From NCBI GenBank assembly GCA_018302165.1, contig JAGWAA010000002.1:1-24565 (forward strand): a stretch of 24,565 nucleotides of DNA, written 5' to 3'. Positions 5,383 to 12,928 of the stretch are shown piece after piece. The translations under genes were made by a program, and so were the position numbers. Within the stretch, counting starts at the first letter, position 1, and each line of letters opens with the position of its first letter. The notes below the pieces were generated by a model. That model was not told where the DNA came from and made no database searches. It saw only the letters and a list, made by a program, of their open reading frames with translations. Source of the DNA: Candidatus Woesearchaeota archaeon. GTDB taxonomy: Archaea > Nanobdellota > Nanobdellia > SCGC-AAA011-G17 > GW2011-AR17.

Positions 5383-5856
5383 TTAATTTAATGTACTAGA
5401 AGTTGGTGGTAATTTTATAACATAGTCTTCTAAATTCAGAGATATTTTTATTGGGTTTTCTATGGAAATTTCTAAATTTTTAATTGTGAAATTATAAATT
5501 ATTCCTTTTCTGCTTTCTAATAAGGGTTCATTAAATAATTTTAGTCTTGAAAAATCTTTGAATAATCCATCAGCAATTTGACTTACTTCGATTAAATAAT
5601 CTTTAAATCTTTTGATGGCTTTGGTTTTAGATTCAGTTTTTAATTTATAATAATTAATTAAAGTAGCTAATAAATCTGTTAGTCCTTCAGTATTATTGTT
5701 ATCACTTAGATATTTAAGCTCTGCTGCAATATCTAATTTAGTTATATCAGATATTCTTTTATTATTAGTCCCTTCTTCCAAATGAGGTATGGTATTTGTT
5801 CTAGTTTTATAATTCTCAATAAAATCTACTAAAGTTGGTTTCAGGGTATATGACAT
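5383..5856 (-). CDS. Orphan 157-aa protein in the Fic/topoisomerase island
   Basis: I do not recognise a family. The product has no signal peptide, membrane segment or metal motif. The first two thirds look helical and charged (residues about 35-110, with LATLINYYKLKTESKTKAIK). The end (about 120-150) alternates in a way that suggests beta strands (YNFTIKNLEISIEN). The start ATG is preceded at about 25 nt by AGTATAAAAAG, a good archaeal TATA box, so it has its own promoter even though it follows the topoisomerase-like gene by 40 nt. It could be an accessory or immunity factor for a neighbour, but nothing in the sequence shows that. Confidence 0.6.
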   Translation of the reverse strand: MSYTLKPTLVDFIENYKTRTNTIPHLEEGTNNKRISDITKLDIAAELKYLSDNNNTEGLTDLLATLINYYKLKTESKTKAIKRFKDYLIEVSQIADGLFKDFSRLKLFNEPLLESRKGIIYNFTIKNLEISIENPIKISLNLEDYVIKLPPTSSTLN

Positions 5857-5896
5857 AAACTATTTTTTTAACTTACTCTTTTTATACTTTATTAAA

Positions 5897-6931
5897 TTAT
5901 TTTTTTATAAATTCTTTGACTCTTTCTGCTAATTTTGGTTCAATATAGTGACTTAAGGTGGTTGTATAGCTATTTTCCCATTCATGGTGTTTTTTAGAGA
6001 ATTTTTTATGGCCTAAATCTTTTGCAATCTTTTGAAGTTCTTCTTTTAATTCTAATTTGTTTGGTTTATTTTTAAGGAAATTTTCGATGCTTTTTGTTGC
6101 GTAATATGATCTTACTATATGCGGGTAAAATTCTTTCCCACAATATCTTTTAAATGCTTCTTTAAAGTGAGTTTCTTTTAGTGGATTGCCTTTTGCATCT
6201 GTGAAAATAAATGATTTTGAATTTAATTTTTTAAGTTGGTCCTTTAATCTTAAAATATATAACTCTGGAAAATCTTTACTTATTATCATCGGAACTCCAT
6301 CTTTTGCAATATAATTAAAAATAACATTATTTTTGTTTATTTTTATGTCTTTTTTCTTTAATGTAGTTAAACCTTTATGATGATGTTCTTTGTAATAAAT
6401 TTCATTTCCTACACGCATATAAGTGTTTAATAATGTAAACATGGGTAGAGCTAGTATATCTTTTTTATTTGAAAGGGCTTTTTTAACTTGTTCCTGTAAT
6501 TTTGGAAAGACTTTTTCAAATTCTTTTACTTTTTTGTATTTAATATTTTTTGATTTAATTTTCTTTTCTAATGTATAGATATATGCAAACTTACCATTAG
6601 GATTTTGGTAAATTACATCCCAATGATCGTGACTGCTTTCGTCGTGAATAGTTAAGTTTTTAGCAAATAATGAATATGCTTGATTGAGTTTAATTCCATT
6701 AGGTAAAATGTTTAATCTTGCTCCCATACATTTATTATCTTTAATCATTCCTTTGAGGAATCTTGGGTCTTTTTTATCAATAAGTTCTTTTATTTTATGG
6801 TGAATTTTAAATAAACTAATTACTTTTTGTGTTGATTCTGAAATCTTTGTTTTTTTCCAAGAATTTTTAGTCTTTATATACGCATTTAAATCTTTAGTTT
6901 TAATCCTAATTGTTCTTAATTCTTCATGCAT
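5897..6931 (-). CDS. DNA topoisomerase IB / tyrosine-recombinase superfamily enzyme
   Basis: The 344-residue protein resembles compact type IB topoisomerases, which nick one strand through a 3'-phosphotyrosine and let supercoils relax. The N-domain has DHWDVIYQN..GKFAYIYT (about 102-120) and KYKKVKEFEKVFPKLQEQV, as in viral and bacterial TopIB. Catalytic candidates are Arg173 in RVGNE, followed by GLTTL, then Lys210 in AKDG, His271-x-x-Arg274 (HIVR) and Tyr329 in SHYIEP. Residues 306-308 read LGH, which is typical of integrases, where TopIB proteins usually have LGN. It may therefore be a topoisomerase, or a recombinase for the island. Two Fic genes and an orphan follow it on the same strand. 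No obvious attachment-site repeat is visible. Confidence 0.78.
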   Translation of the reverse strand: MHEELRTIRIKTKDLNAYIKTKNSWKKTKISESTQKVISLFKIHHKIKELIDKKDPRFLKGMIKDNKCMGARLNILPNGIKLNQAYSLFAKNLTIHDESSHDHWDVIYQNPNGKFAYIYTLEKKIKSKNIKYKKVKEFEKVFPKLQEQVKKALSNKKDILALPMFTLLNTYMRVGNEIYYKEHHHKGLTTLKKKDIKINKNNVIFNYIAKDGVPMIISKDFPELYILRLKDQLKKLNSKSFIFTDAKGNPLKETHFKEAFKRYCGKEFYPHIVRSYYATKSIENFLKNKPNKLELKEELQKIAKDLGHKKFSKKHHEWENSYTTTLSHYIEPKLAERVKEFIKK

Positions 6932-6982
6932 ATTATTAATAGATTTGCAGGGTTTATTTAGTTTTCTTAAAAAATAAAAAAA

Positions 6983-7513
6983 TTATTTATTTTCTTTTAG
7001 ATATTTTAACATTGTATTTCCATCAGAAACTTCAAAAGGATCTGTTGGAGAGTTGTCCATAAAGCCAGGTTCAATAAACATTTTTTTGATAATTCCATCA
7101 TTTACAATCATGGAGTATCTCCAAGATCTTAATCCAAAACCTAAATTGTCTTTATTGACTAACATACCCATTTGTCGAGTAAAATGGCCACTTCCATCAG
7201 GTAATAATTTAATTTTTGAAATATTTTGATGTTTGCCCCATTGAAACATTACAAATGCATCATTTACTGATAGACAATAGACTTCATCTATACCTTGTTC
7301 TTTAATTTCTTCATATAGCTCTTCATATTTTGGCAAATGTGTGTTTGAACAAGTTGGTGTAAATGCTCCAGGAAGTGCAAATACAACTACCTTTTTTCCT
7401 TTAAATATTTCTTCAGAGCTAATATCTTGCCATCTAAATGGGTTTGGTCCGGGTATAGATTCGTCTCTTACTCTTGTTTTGAAAACAATGTTTGGTACTT
7501 TTCTTTTTTCCAT
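6983..7513 (-). CDS. Peroxiredoxin, Prx5-like (AhpC/TSA superfamily)
   Basis: This 176-residue thiol peroxidase reduces hydrogen peroxide or organic peroxides. The peroxidatic Cys is Cys55 in PGAFTPTCS, with Thr52 and the downstream HLPKY segment as in Prx5. VNDAFVMFQWG is also characteristic. A second Cys (Cys80) could be a resolving residue but sits in a buried strand position, so the enzyme may use an outside thiol. The start is ATG 7513, because GGAGG lies 4 nt upstream. The in-frame GTG at 7528 would place that Shine-Dalgarno inside the gene. It stands at the end of a run of minus-strand genes. A 6-bp inverted repeat TTCACT/AGTGAA (7524-7540) just upstream might be an operator or chance. 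Confidence 0.9.
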   Translation of the reverse strand: MEKRKVPNIVFKTRVRDESIPGPNPFRWQDISSEEIFKGKKVVVFALPGAFTPTCSNTHLPKYEELYEEIKEQGIDEVYCLSVNDAFVMFQWGKHQNISKIKLLPDGSGHFTRQMGMLVNKDNLGFGLRSWRYSMIVNDGIIKKMFIEPGFMDNSPTDPFEVSDGNTMLKYLKENK

Positions 7514-7545
7514 TTTAACCTCCTTCACTATTTGAGTGAATATGA

Positions 7546-7692
7546 TTATTTTTTGATTAAATTATAAATACCTAGAATTATTCCTAATCCACCAATAAAA
7601 TAGTTAATAATGAAAAATCCTTTAAGATAATAACCTAAATAAATTAAAAAAATAGAGGGAATTATTATTCCCCATGTTGGATATGGTTTCAT
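7546..7692 (-). CDS. 48-aa membrane protein, translationally coupled
   Basis: ATG 7692 to TAA 7546 encodes a 48-residue peptide with two hydrophobic stretches (about residues 7-22 and 25-43) and a Lys-Lys end, so probably a helical hairpin in the membrane. The start overlaps the stop of the upstream two-TM gene as ATGA, a typical coupling arrangement that supports it being real. I recognise no family. It may be a small partner of the upstream membrane protein. Confidence 0.6.
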   Translation of the reverse strand: MKPYPTWGIIIPSIFLIYLGYYLKGFFIINYFIGGLGIILGIYNLIKK

Positions 7693-8063
7693 AGTTTTAA
7701 TTCTTTAAAAGCCTGGTCAATTTTTTCTTTTGGCCAACCTTGTTTTATTAAAGCTTCTTTAACTATTTGTGGTTTAAATCCTTCATTTGTATTCTTTGTA
7801 ATAAATGGTTTCAAAGTTTTCATTGCAGGATCTTCTTCTTTTTTTTCTTGAATATTGGGTTTACCAAAAGTCATTTCTGTAGGTAATTCAGTTGTTTCTT
7901 TTTTATTTTTGTGTCTGTTAACTAATATTTTTATTGTAATATATGTAACAAAGAATAATATTGATACAATCAATGTTTCAACCCATATACTGAACATAAA
8001 TTGGTAAATTAATCCAAATATTATAAACAGTAATACAAAAATTATAATCATTTCAGCTAGCAT
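7689..8063 (-). CDS. Two-TM membrane protein with C-terminal helical QGW domain
   Basis: The 124-residue product starts with two adjacent membrane segments (about residues 3-47), then has a charged linker. It ends in a small helical domain reading PQIVKEALIKQGWPKEKIDQAFKEL. I have seen this QGWP-type UBA-like tail on DPANN membrane proteins, but no function is assigned to it. The gene overlaps the secretion-ATPase N-domain-like gene by 11 bp and is followed by a 4-bp ATGA overlap with the 48-aa gene. The three are thus almost certainly co-translated and may form one membrane-associated complex. The short membrane anchor next to an ATPase-like adaptor suggests a platform or anchor role, which is inference. 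Confidence 0.65.
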   Translation of the reverse strand: MLAEMIIIFVLLFIIFGLIYQFMFSIWVETLIVSILFFVTYITIKILVNRHKNKKETTELPTEMTFGKPNIQEKKEEDPAMKTLKPFITKNTNEGFKPQIVKEALIKQGWPKEKIDQAFKELKL

Positions 8064-9021
8064 TTTTTACCCTCCTTATTGTTAGTTTTGTATTTGTTTC
8101 TCCAAGGCCTATGATTCCTTCAAATTTTAAACCTTGAATTGTTATGTCTATGATAGGATTGTTCTCATTAAATACTTTTCCTGTAGCTATCAATAATCTT
8201 TTTAAAAATTTGGTTAGATCTTCATTATTTTTTATGATTACGTTTGTTTCAAGTGTTCCGAAAGGTTCGTATTCTATTTTTATGGGTTTCATTGCACCTT
8301 CACAATATATAATTTTAACTTTTTCGTCATAAAGTAAGGGATCGAATTTGTTTCCGCCGATATAATCCCTTTCTAAATAATAATGTAAATTTGGTGGGAT
8401 TAATGAGGTAAATGGAATATTTAATTTTTGGGCTGTTTTTTCTGCAATTTTTTGCATATATTCTTTTTTATCTAATATTGAGTTATTCCTTTCGATTTCT
8501 TTACCAAATAGTTCTTTTGCTTTTTCGATAAGTTCAGGTTCTATTGATGGTTCAATAATTTGATAGTAATATTTATCTTCAGTATTTTTTTCTACGAGAA
8601 TCCCAACTTGGCTACCATATAATTGGAGAACATATTCTTTTTTTTCTTCTTGTTGTGGTTGTGGAATATCTTCTAAAAGTGGAGGTTCATTACTAAATGG
8701 TGCAGGAATCTCAGAAAGTATTGGGGCTTGAGTTGTTATTGGTGATGGAGCTTCAATCTCTAAAATTTGTTTTTTTGCAATTTCTTCTGCTTTGCGTTTA
8801 TGTTCAAATTCTTGTCTTTGTTTTGAACGAATTTTTTCTTCTTTTAATCTTTCTTCATTTATTTTTACTTCTTCAACAATTTGAAAACATGAATCAAGAA
8901 ATCTAGCTAAATGAATTGAATTCTTATCCGGATAAGGTTTTTTATGAGTTAAGTAATCAATCTCTTTTAAAATTTCCATTTGTTCTTTGAGTTGATTATC
9001 TAACACGAAGCGAGTAGTCAT
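8053..9021 (-). CDS. Secretion-ATPase (GspE/VirB11-like) N-domain protein lacking the ATPase
   Basis: The 322-residue protein has a charged, probably coiled-coil N-terminus (to about 90), a Pro-rich linker (91-125), and a globular C-terminal part. The segment HYYLERDYIGGNKFDPLLYD..VKIIYCEGAMKPIKIEY (about 213-251) up to LTIRR (313-317) follows the N-terminal domain of archaeal type IV pilus/secretion ATPases. In those proteins FTIRKF leads into the Walker ATPase domain. Here the protein stops five residues later, so there is no P-loop, Walker B or His box. The stop is not followed by an ATPase frame. It may be an adaptor or regulator of a pilus or secretion machine. It starts 1 nt after the coiled-coil gene and overlaps the membrane protein gene by 11 bp. 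Confidence 0.6.
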   Translation of the reverse strand: MTTRFVLDNQLKEQMEILKEIDYLTHKKPYPDKNSIHLARFLDSCFQIVEEVKINEERLKEEKIRSKQRQEFEHKRKAEEIAKKQILEIEAPSPITTQAPILSEIPAPFSNEPPLLEDIPQPQQEEKKEYVLQLYGSQVGILVEKNTEDKYYYQIIEPSIEPELIEKAKELFGKEIERNNSILDKKEYMQKIAEKTAQKLNIPFTSLIPPNLHYYLERDYIGGNKFDPLLYDEKVKIIYCEGAMKPIKIEYEPFGTLETNVIIKNNEDLTKFLKRLLIATGKVFNENNPIIDITIQGLKFEGIIGLGETNTKLTIRRVKNAS

Positions 9022-9022
9022 C

Positions 9023-9337
9023 TTAATAAGGGGTTGAAGGTTGTTTAGTTTTTACATAATTTTCTAGTAATCCTAAAGCTTTTGTTAAATTTTTATTCTG
9101 TTCTAATAAATCATTAAGCTTGTTTATCATTGGATCTTCATATTTTCCTGATTTGATATGTTCTCCAGCACTTTTGAATAATGTAACTAATGATGAAACA
9201 TTTTCGTTTAATTCTTTGACACCGATTAGTACATCAACCATTTTGTGTTGAAGTTCAATGTTTGATACTATAAGTCTGTTAATTGGGTCCTTAGAGGAAC
9301 TAGAAGTAGAAGGTTTAGTCATACTCTTTTTTACCAT
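9023..9337 (-). CDS. Small conserved-looking coiled-coil protein (104 aa)
   Basis: After a Ser/Thr-rich, probably disordered start (residues 1-18), the protein is helical, with heptad-like spacing (IVSNIELQHKMVDVLIGVKELNENVSSLV in the middle and NKLNDLLEQNKNLTKALGLLENYV near the end). The pattern resembles small uncharacterised proteins of DPANN archaea that I recall, but I can give no function. TTTATAAAT about 27 nt upstream suggests its own leaderless transcript, distinct from the thermosome. It leads a run of four tightly packed genes and may be the soluble partner of the ATPase-N-domain protein that follows 1 nt later. Confidence 0.65.
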   Translation of the reverse strand: MVKKSMTKPSTSSSSKDPINRLIVSNIELQHKMVDVLIGVKELNENVSSLVTLFKSAGEHIKSGKYEDPMINKLNDLLEQNKNLTKALGLLENYVKTKQPSTPY

Positions 9338-9381
9338 GTTTGTTTAGTATGAATCCTAATTTATAAAGTTTATGGGTAGAT

Positions 9382-10980
9382 TTACATCATTGATTCTGGA
9401 TTTGGAATTTCTTGAGTTCTTGAACCTGAACCAGCAATCACATCATCAATTCTTAAAATTAATTCTGCAACCTCTGATGCTGATTTGACTGCTTGAGTTT
9501 TTATTTTTAATGGTTCTATGACTCCTTCCTTCCAGGAGTCTATGACTTTTCCAGTGTTTACATCAATTCCAGCCCATTTCATTCCAGAATCATGTTTTGC
9601 TTTTAATTCTGTTAAAATATCAATAGGATCTAAACCTGCATTCTCTGCAAGAGTTCTTGGAACAACTTCAATTGAATCTGCAAATGCCAAAACTGCTAAC
9701 TGCTCACGACCTGATAAAGTATTAGCAAAGCTTCTTAGTCCTCGAGCAAGTTCTATTTCTGTTGCACCTGCGCCAGCAACAACTTTGCTTAAGTTTAATG
9801 AAGCTACTAAACAGCTTAATGAATCTACCATTGCTCTTTCAATTTCATCAACAACATGTTCTGTGCCGCCTCTGATAAGAATTGTGACTGCTTTTGGATT
9901 TTGGCATTGTTTTACATAGGTTAACATTTCATCATTAACTTTTAGTTCTTCAATTTCCCCTGCAATTCCTAAATCTGATGGATTTAAATCTGAGGGTTTA
10001 GTAACAATTCTTGCACCTGTTGCTTTTGATAATTTTTCAATATCTGATTTTTTTATTCTTCTGCATGCGTAAATATTATTCTTTGCAAGATAATATTGAG
10101 CAATATCATCAATTCCTTTTTGACAGAAAACTACATTTGCTCCTGAAGAAATAATTTTATCAACCATAGCTTTTAGGATTTTTTCTTCTTGATCAATAAA
10201 TCCTTGAAGTTGTGTTGGATCGGAAATTTGAATTTTTGTATCTGTTTCTGGAGATTTGATTTCTAATGCTCCATTAATTAAAGCAATTTTACAGTTTGTT
10301 ACTTTTTTTGGCATTGATGAATTAACACGTTCTTTATCTAAAATTAAACCTTTGATTAATTCAGAATCTTCAATACCACCACCAACTTTTTTTTCTAATT
10401 TTATGGAATCAAAATCAATTTTGCCATTATCTATTACTTCTTGTACACCTTCTAATAATAATGAAGCTAATTTTTCTTTTGCTGAGCCATGTTTTCCAAT
10501 CATTGAAGTGATTGCAATTTTTCTTAATATTTCTTTATCATTAATTGAAACATTTTCTGCTAATTCATTAAGTAATAATTGGGATTTTTCATTTGCAAGG
10601 TTATAACCTCTTGTGATAACAGTAGGATGAATATTTTGTTCTAATAATTTTTCTGCATTTTTTAATAGCTCTCCAGCAATGATTACTGCAGTCGTTGTTC
10701 CATCGCCAACTTGTTCATCTTGTGTTTTTGCAACTTCAACAATCATTTTTGCAGCGGGATGTTCTATTTGCATTTCTTTTAGGATTGTTACACCATCATT
10801 TGTTATTGTGATATCACCTAAAGAATCTACAATCATTTTATCCATTCCTTTTGGACCTAATGTTGTTCTAACTGTTTCTGCAACTAAACGCGCAGCCATA
10901 ATATTATTCCTTTGAGCATCTTTTCCTATGAATCTTTGAGTATTTTCTGGTAATATGAAAAATGGTTGTTGTTGTGACAT
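9382..10980 (-). CDS. Thermosome subunit (group II chaperonin)
   Basis: The 532-residue protein is a full-length CCT/thermosome subunit that forms a double-ring ATP-driven folding chamber in the cytoplasm. Signatures are LGPKGMDKM (about 41-49), NDG at 61-63, GDGTTTAV at 92-99 and GGGIEDSEL in the apical domain. The C-terminus is short (NPESMM) and lacks the Gly-Gly-Met repeats seen in many archaeal subunits. A strong Shine-Dalgarno AGGAGG (10988-10993) stands 7 nt before the ATG, unlike the many leaderless genes here, and a TATA box is at 11019-11028. The only chaperonin gene in the window; prefoldin beta, its co-chaperone subunit, is encoded 1.6 kb away. Confidence 0.97.
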   Translation of the reverse strand: MSQQQPFFILPENTQRFIGKDAQRNNIMAARLVAETVRTTLGPKGMDKMIVDSLGDITITNDGVTILKEMQIEHPAAKMIVEVAKTQDEQVGDGTTTAVIIAGELLKNAEKLLEQNIHPTVITRGYNLANEKSQLLLNELAENVSINDKEILRKIAITSMIGKHGSAKEKLASLLLEGVQEVIDNGKIDFDSIKLEKKVGGGIEDSELIKGLILDKERVNSSMPKKVTNCKIALINGALEIKSPETDTKIQISDPTQLQGFIDQEEKILKAMVDKIISSGANVVFCQKGIDDIAQYYLAKNNIYACRRIKKSDIEKLSKATGARIVTKPSDLNPSDLGIAGEIEELKVNDEMLTYVKQCQNPKAVTILIRGGTEHVVDEIERAMVDSLSCLVASLNLSKVVAGAGATEIELARGLRSFANTLSGREQLAVLAFADSIEVVPRTLAENAGLDPIDILTELKAKHDSGMKWAGIDVNTGKVIDSWKEGVIEPLKIKTQAVKSASEVAELILRIDDVIAGSGSRTQEIPNPESMM

Positions 10981-10987
10981 TTTAATT

Positions 10988-11028
10988 CCTCCTAAATGTT
11001 GTTTTTGATTAATAGGACATATATAAAT
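10988..11028 (-). promoter_or_regulatory. Thermosome promoter and Shine-Dalgarno
   Basis: On the minus strand the TATA box reads ATTTATATAT (11019-11028). The predicted transcription start is near 10995, leaving a short leader containing AGGAGG at 10988-10993. It is one of the strongest ribosome-binding sites in the window, in keeping with high expression of a chaperonin. Confidence 0.6.
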
Positions 11029-11102
11029 GCTTTGTATGATAGTTTTGTTTTTAGTTATTTATTTTTAGTTAGTATAATTATTGATTCTATAACTCAGAAA
11101 TC

Positions 11103-11150
11103 TTTTTAAATAGGTTATGTTTGGAATGAAATAAGTTTTCAAATGGAGGG
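11103..11150 (+). promoter_or_regulatory. Promoter and ribosome-binding site of the 39-aa acidic gene
   Basis: TTTTTAAATA (11103-11112) is a TATA box, and GGAGGG (11145-11150) lies 6 nt before the ATG at 11157. The predicted leader is about 20 nt. Both signals in the right places support this small gene. Confidence 0.55.
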
Positions 11151-11156
11151 ATTTGA

Positions 11157-11276
11157 ATGGATGGTCTTGAAGCTTATGATGAAGAAGATTCTGGTGATGA
11201 ATTTTTGAATGAAGATTTTGATGATGATTATGACGACGATTTAGCTGAGGATGAAGAAGAAAATGAAGAAGAATAA
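11157..11276 (+). CDS. 39-aa highly acidic protein
   Basis: ATG 11157 to TAA 11276 encodes 39 residues, more than half of them Asp or Glu, with no Lys or Arg. The C-terminal half is almost entirely acidic. A TATA box, a good Shine-Dalgarno and stop-to-stop convergence with the ZPR1 gene (4 nt apart) argue that it is real. Such a chain would be disordered and could mimic nucleic acid or bind basic proteins such as ribosomal proteins or histones, but that is inference. I recognise no family. A purely compositional chance ORF is less likely because of the upstream signals. Confidence 0.6.
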   Translation: MDGLEAYDEEDSGDEFLNEDFDDDYDDDLAEDEEENEEE

Positions 11277-11280
11277 TTTT

Positions 11281-11814
11281 TTATTTTTTCTTTGAACTTT
11301 TTATTTTTTCTATAATTGATTTATCTGAAATTATTGCTGAATTTCCAGTTGGATCTTCTATGACTATTTTTAATGGCATTTCTCCCCATTTAACTTTTCT
11401 AATTTTTTTAAGTAAATTTTTTGCTGTTTTAATTGCATTTTCGTCATCAGAACTATTTTTTTCATCTTCAATAACTTTTTCAAATCTAGTAATCATACCT
11501 TCAATATTTGAAACATAACCTTCTGATGCTGGGCCTGGAGTTACTGTCATTCTAAGCTGTGGAATTTTGATTGTTGCTTCAGATGATTTTACAACCCTAA
11601 TGCTCATATCTTCTTCTTTCTCAATTGTAAATGTAATTCTACAAGGATCTTTCATTTCTGCAGCTTCTACATCTGCTTTATGAAAACCACAAGCATTACA
11701 ATGCATTGAAAATAAATATACCTTACCAAAAAAAGGAATTTCTGATTCTTCCTCATTTAAAATTAATTCTTTTGCCAAACATATTGGGCAAATTTCACTT
11801 TCTATTTGTTCCAT
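11281..11814 (-). CDS. ZPR1-type zinc finger protein
   Basis: The 177-residue protein has one ZPR1 unit: a four-cysteine zinc site (Cys9-x2-Cys12 and Cys39-x2-Cys42, the second in HCNACGF), followed by a beta-rich domain (MTVTPGPASEGYVSNIEGMI...). Eukaryotic ZPR1 has two such units and works with translation elongation factor 1A; archaeal versions have one, and a role as an EF1A folding or assembly factor is a plausible extension. A TATA-like CTTTTTAAATTC lies about 27 nt upstream, so it may be transcribed apart from SepF, which precedes it by about 40 nt. Confidence 0.9.
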   Translation of the reverse strand: MEQIESEICPICLAKELILNEEESEIPFFGKVYLFSMHCNACGFHKADVEAAEMKDPCRITFTIEKEEDMSIRVVKSSEATIKIPQLRMTVTPGPASEGYVSNIEGMITRFEKVIEDEKNSSDDENAIKTAKNLLKKIRKVKWGEMPLKIVIEDPTGNSAIISDKSIIEKIKSSKKK

Positions 11815-11851
11815 GGAATATAATTATTAAAAAAGAATTTAAAAAGTTTAC

Positions 11852-12262
11852 TTATTCCATTTCTGCTTGTGTAGTTACTGGTTTTGAAAAACTTCTGTCA
11901 ACTGTTGCGAAGTTAGGTGTAGCTACTAACCAATCTTCTCCAAATCCAGCAATATCACCATCAACTGCATCACAAGTTTTCTTTAATTTGTTTACAACAC
12001 GCTTTAGTTCAATCATATCTTTTTCCTTGATAGGTCGAATATTTACTAAAGCAATAGTATAACCATCTCTTAATGCATCTAAGACGTTCTTTACATCTTG
12101 GAATTCTTTGATTATGAATGGTTTAACAACTACCTTGGTTTTTCTCGCTGGTTGATTGCTACTATCTATTTCTAAATAATCTTCTCCAAATTCGTCTGGA
12201 ATGTCTTCTTCTTGACTTGTACCTAGAATCTTATTTTTGATTCGTAAAAGAGTCTCGTTCAT
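11852..12262 (-). CDS. sepF: Archaeal cell-division protein SepF
   Basis: SepF links the FtsZ ring to the membrane in archaea that divide with FtsZ. The 136-residue product has an N-terminal helix (MNETLLRIKNKILG) that can serve as the amphipathic membrane anchor, an acidic linker, and the SepF core (VVVKPFIIKEFQDVKNVLDALRDG, then GDIAGFGEDWLVATP). I chose ATG 12262 because GGGAGG lies 9 nt upstream. The longer reading from a TTG at 12301 would begin only about 10 nt after the TATA box (TATTTAAACC on the minus strand). FtsZ is encoded 4 kb away in the same direction, so both core partners are present. Confidence 0.9.
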   Translation of the reverse strand: MNETLLRIKNKILGTSQEEDIPDEFGEDYLEIDSSNQPARKTKVVVKPFIIKEFQDVKNVLDALRDGYTIALVNIRPIKEKDMIELKRVVNKLKKTCDAVDGDIAGFGEDWLVATPNFATVDRSFSKPVTTQAEME

Positions 12263-12353
12263 TTTGGCTTGGAACCTCCCAATTCCTCTCTGTATATTCA
12301 AAATTGGTTTAAATACATTTCCATTGTAGAGAACTTTATTTGTATAAGTAGTA

Positions 12354-12587
12354 TTAAAGTGATTCTAATTGACTAATGATAACCCAGAGTTGAGATCTGA
12401 TGTAAGAAGGCATATTTGGATCGTCTGAAACGTCGTCTAATTCTCTGATAGCTTTATTTGCACGTAAACTTTCTTCAATTGAACAATCTTCTAATGCACT
12501 AATAGCAATTTCTATTTTATTGCGAACATTTTTTGGCATTCCATCATCTTCTAATATGGCTGTTAATTCTTCAATCAGACTTTCCAT
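12354..12587 (-). CDS. UPF0147 family protein
   Basis: This 77-residue all-helical protein fits the archaeal UPF0147 pattern (short acidic helices, DDGMPKNVRNKIEIAISAL, DDPNMPSYIRSQLWVIISQLES). Two near-repeated halves, each containing D-(D/P)-x-MPxxxR, suggest a duplicated helical hairpin. The family has no assigned function. It overlaps the prefoldin beta gene by 17 bp, so the two are translated from one mRNA; prefoldin and UPF0147 are often neighbours in archaea. No special motif suggests catalysis. Confidence 0.9.
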   Translation of the reverse strand: MESLIEELTAILEDDGMPKNVRNKIEIAISALEDCSIEESLRANKAIRELDDVSDDPNMPSYIRSQLWVIISQLESL

Positions 12588-12927
12588 TTTTCATGTGTTT
12601 ATCAAGCTCTTCCATAACTTCAGATTGAAGTGTTTTAGCTTTTTCTTCTAACGCTGTTTCTTGTTTTTCTAAACTTTTAATTCTAATATCTAATAAATCT
12701 TTTTTTTCTTTTAAGTCTTTAGATAATGATTCTTTTTCAGATTCAAACATTACATTACCAGTAATTTTGTAAATTTTACCTTTACAATTTTGCATTTCAT
12801 TTAATGCATTTTCAATTTCTAAAACTTGAGACTGAAAATTTTGTTTTTGAGAAATAAAATTATTCAAACTATGTTCAATCATTTGTAATTGAGCAATTTT
12901 TTCCTGAGTTTCCTTTTGAATATCCAT
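12571..12927 (-). CDS. pfdB: Prefoldin subunit beta
   Basis: The 118-residue protein is a beta-type prefoldin subunit: N- and C-terminal coiled-coil helices joined by a beta hairpin (GKIYKITGNVMFE, about residues 50-62). Prefoldin is a jellyfish-shaped hexamer (two alpha, four beta) that passes unfolded proteins to the thermosome. I start it at ATG 12927, the usual family length. A longer in-frame reading to 12987 would add 20 residues that are only the rpoP gene read in another frame. The ATG comes 1 nt after the rpoP stop, and the 3' end overlaps UPF0147. Confidence 0.92.
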   Translation of the reverse strand: MDIQKETQEKIAQLQMIEHSLNNFISQKQNFQSQVLEIENALNEMQNCKGKIYKITGNVMFESEKESLSKDLKEKKDLLDIRIKSLEKQETALEEKAKTLQSEVMEELDKHMKNGKSD

Positions 12928-12928
12928 T

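Noticed and set aside
2020..6983. Integrated element bounded by tRNA-derived attachment sites
   Set aside because: I looked for copies of the tRNA-Gly 3' ends near the topoisomerase-like gene and in the gap at 6932-6982 and saw none.
7524..7540. TTCACT/AGTGAA inverted repeat as an operator of the peroxiredoxin
   Set aside because: Only 6 bp with a 5-nt spacer in AT-rich DNA, and part of it overlaps the ribosome-binding region; too weak to call.
9518..10915. Several plus-strand open frames opposite the thermosome gene
   Set aside because: They have no promoter or ribosome-binding site and their composition is that of antisense translation of a conserved gene.
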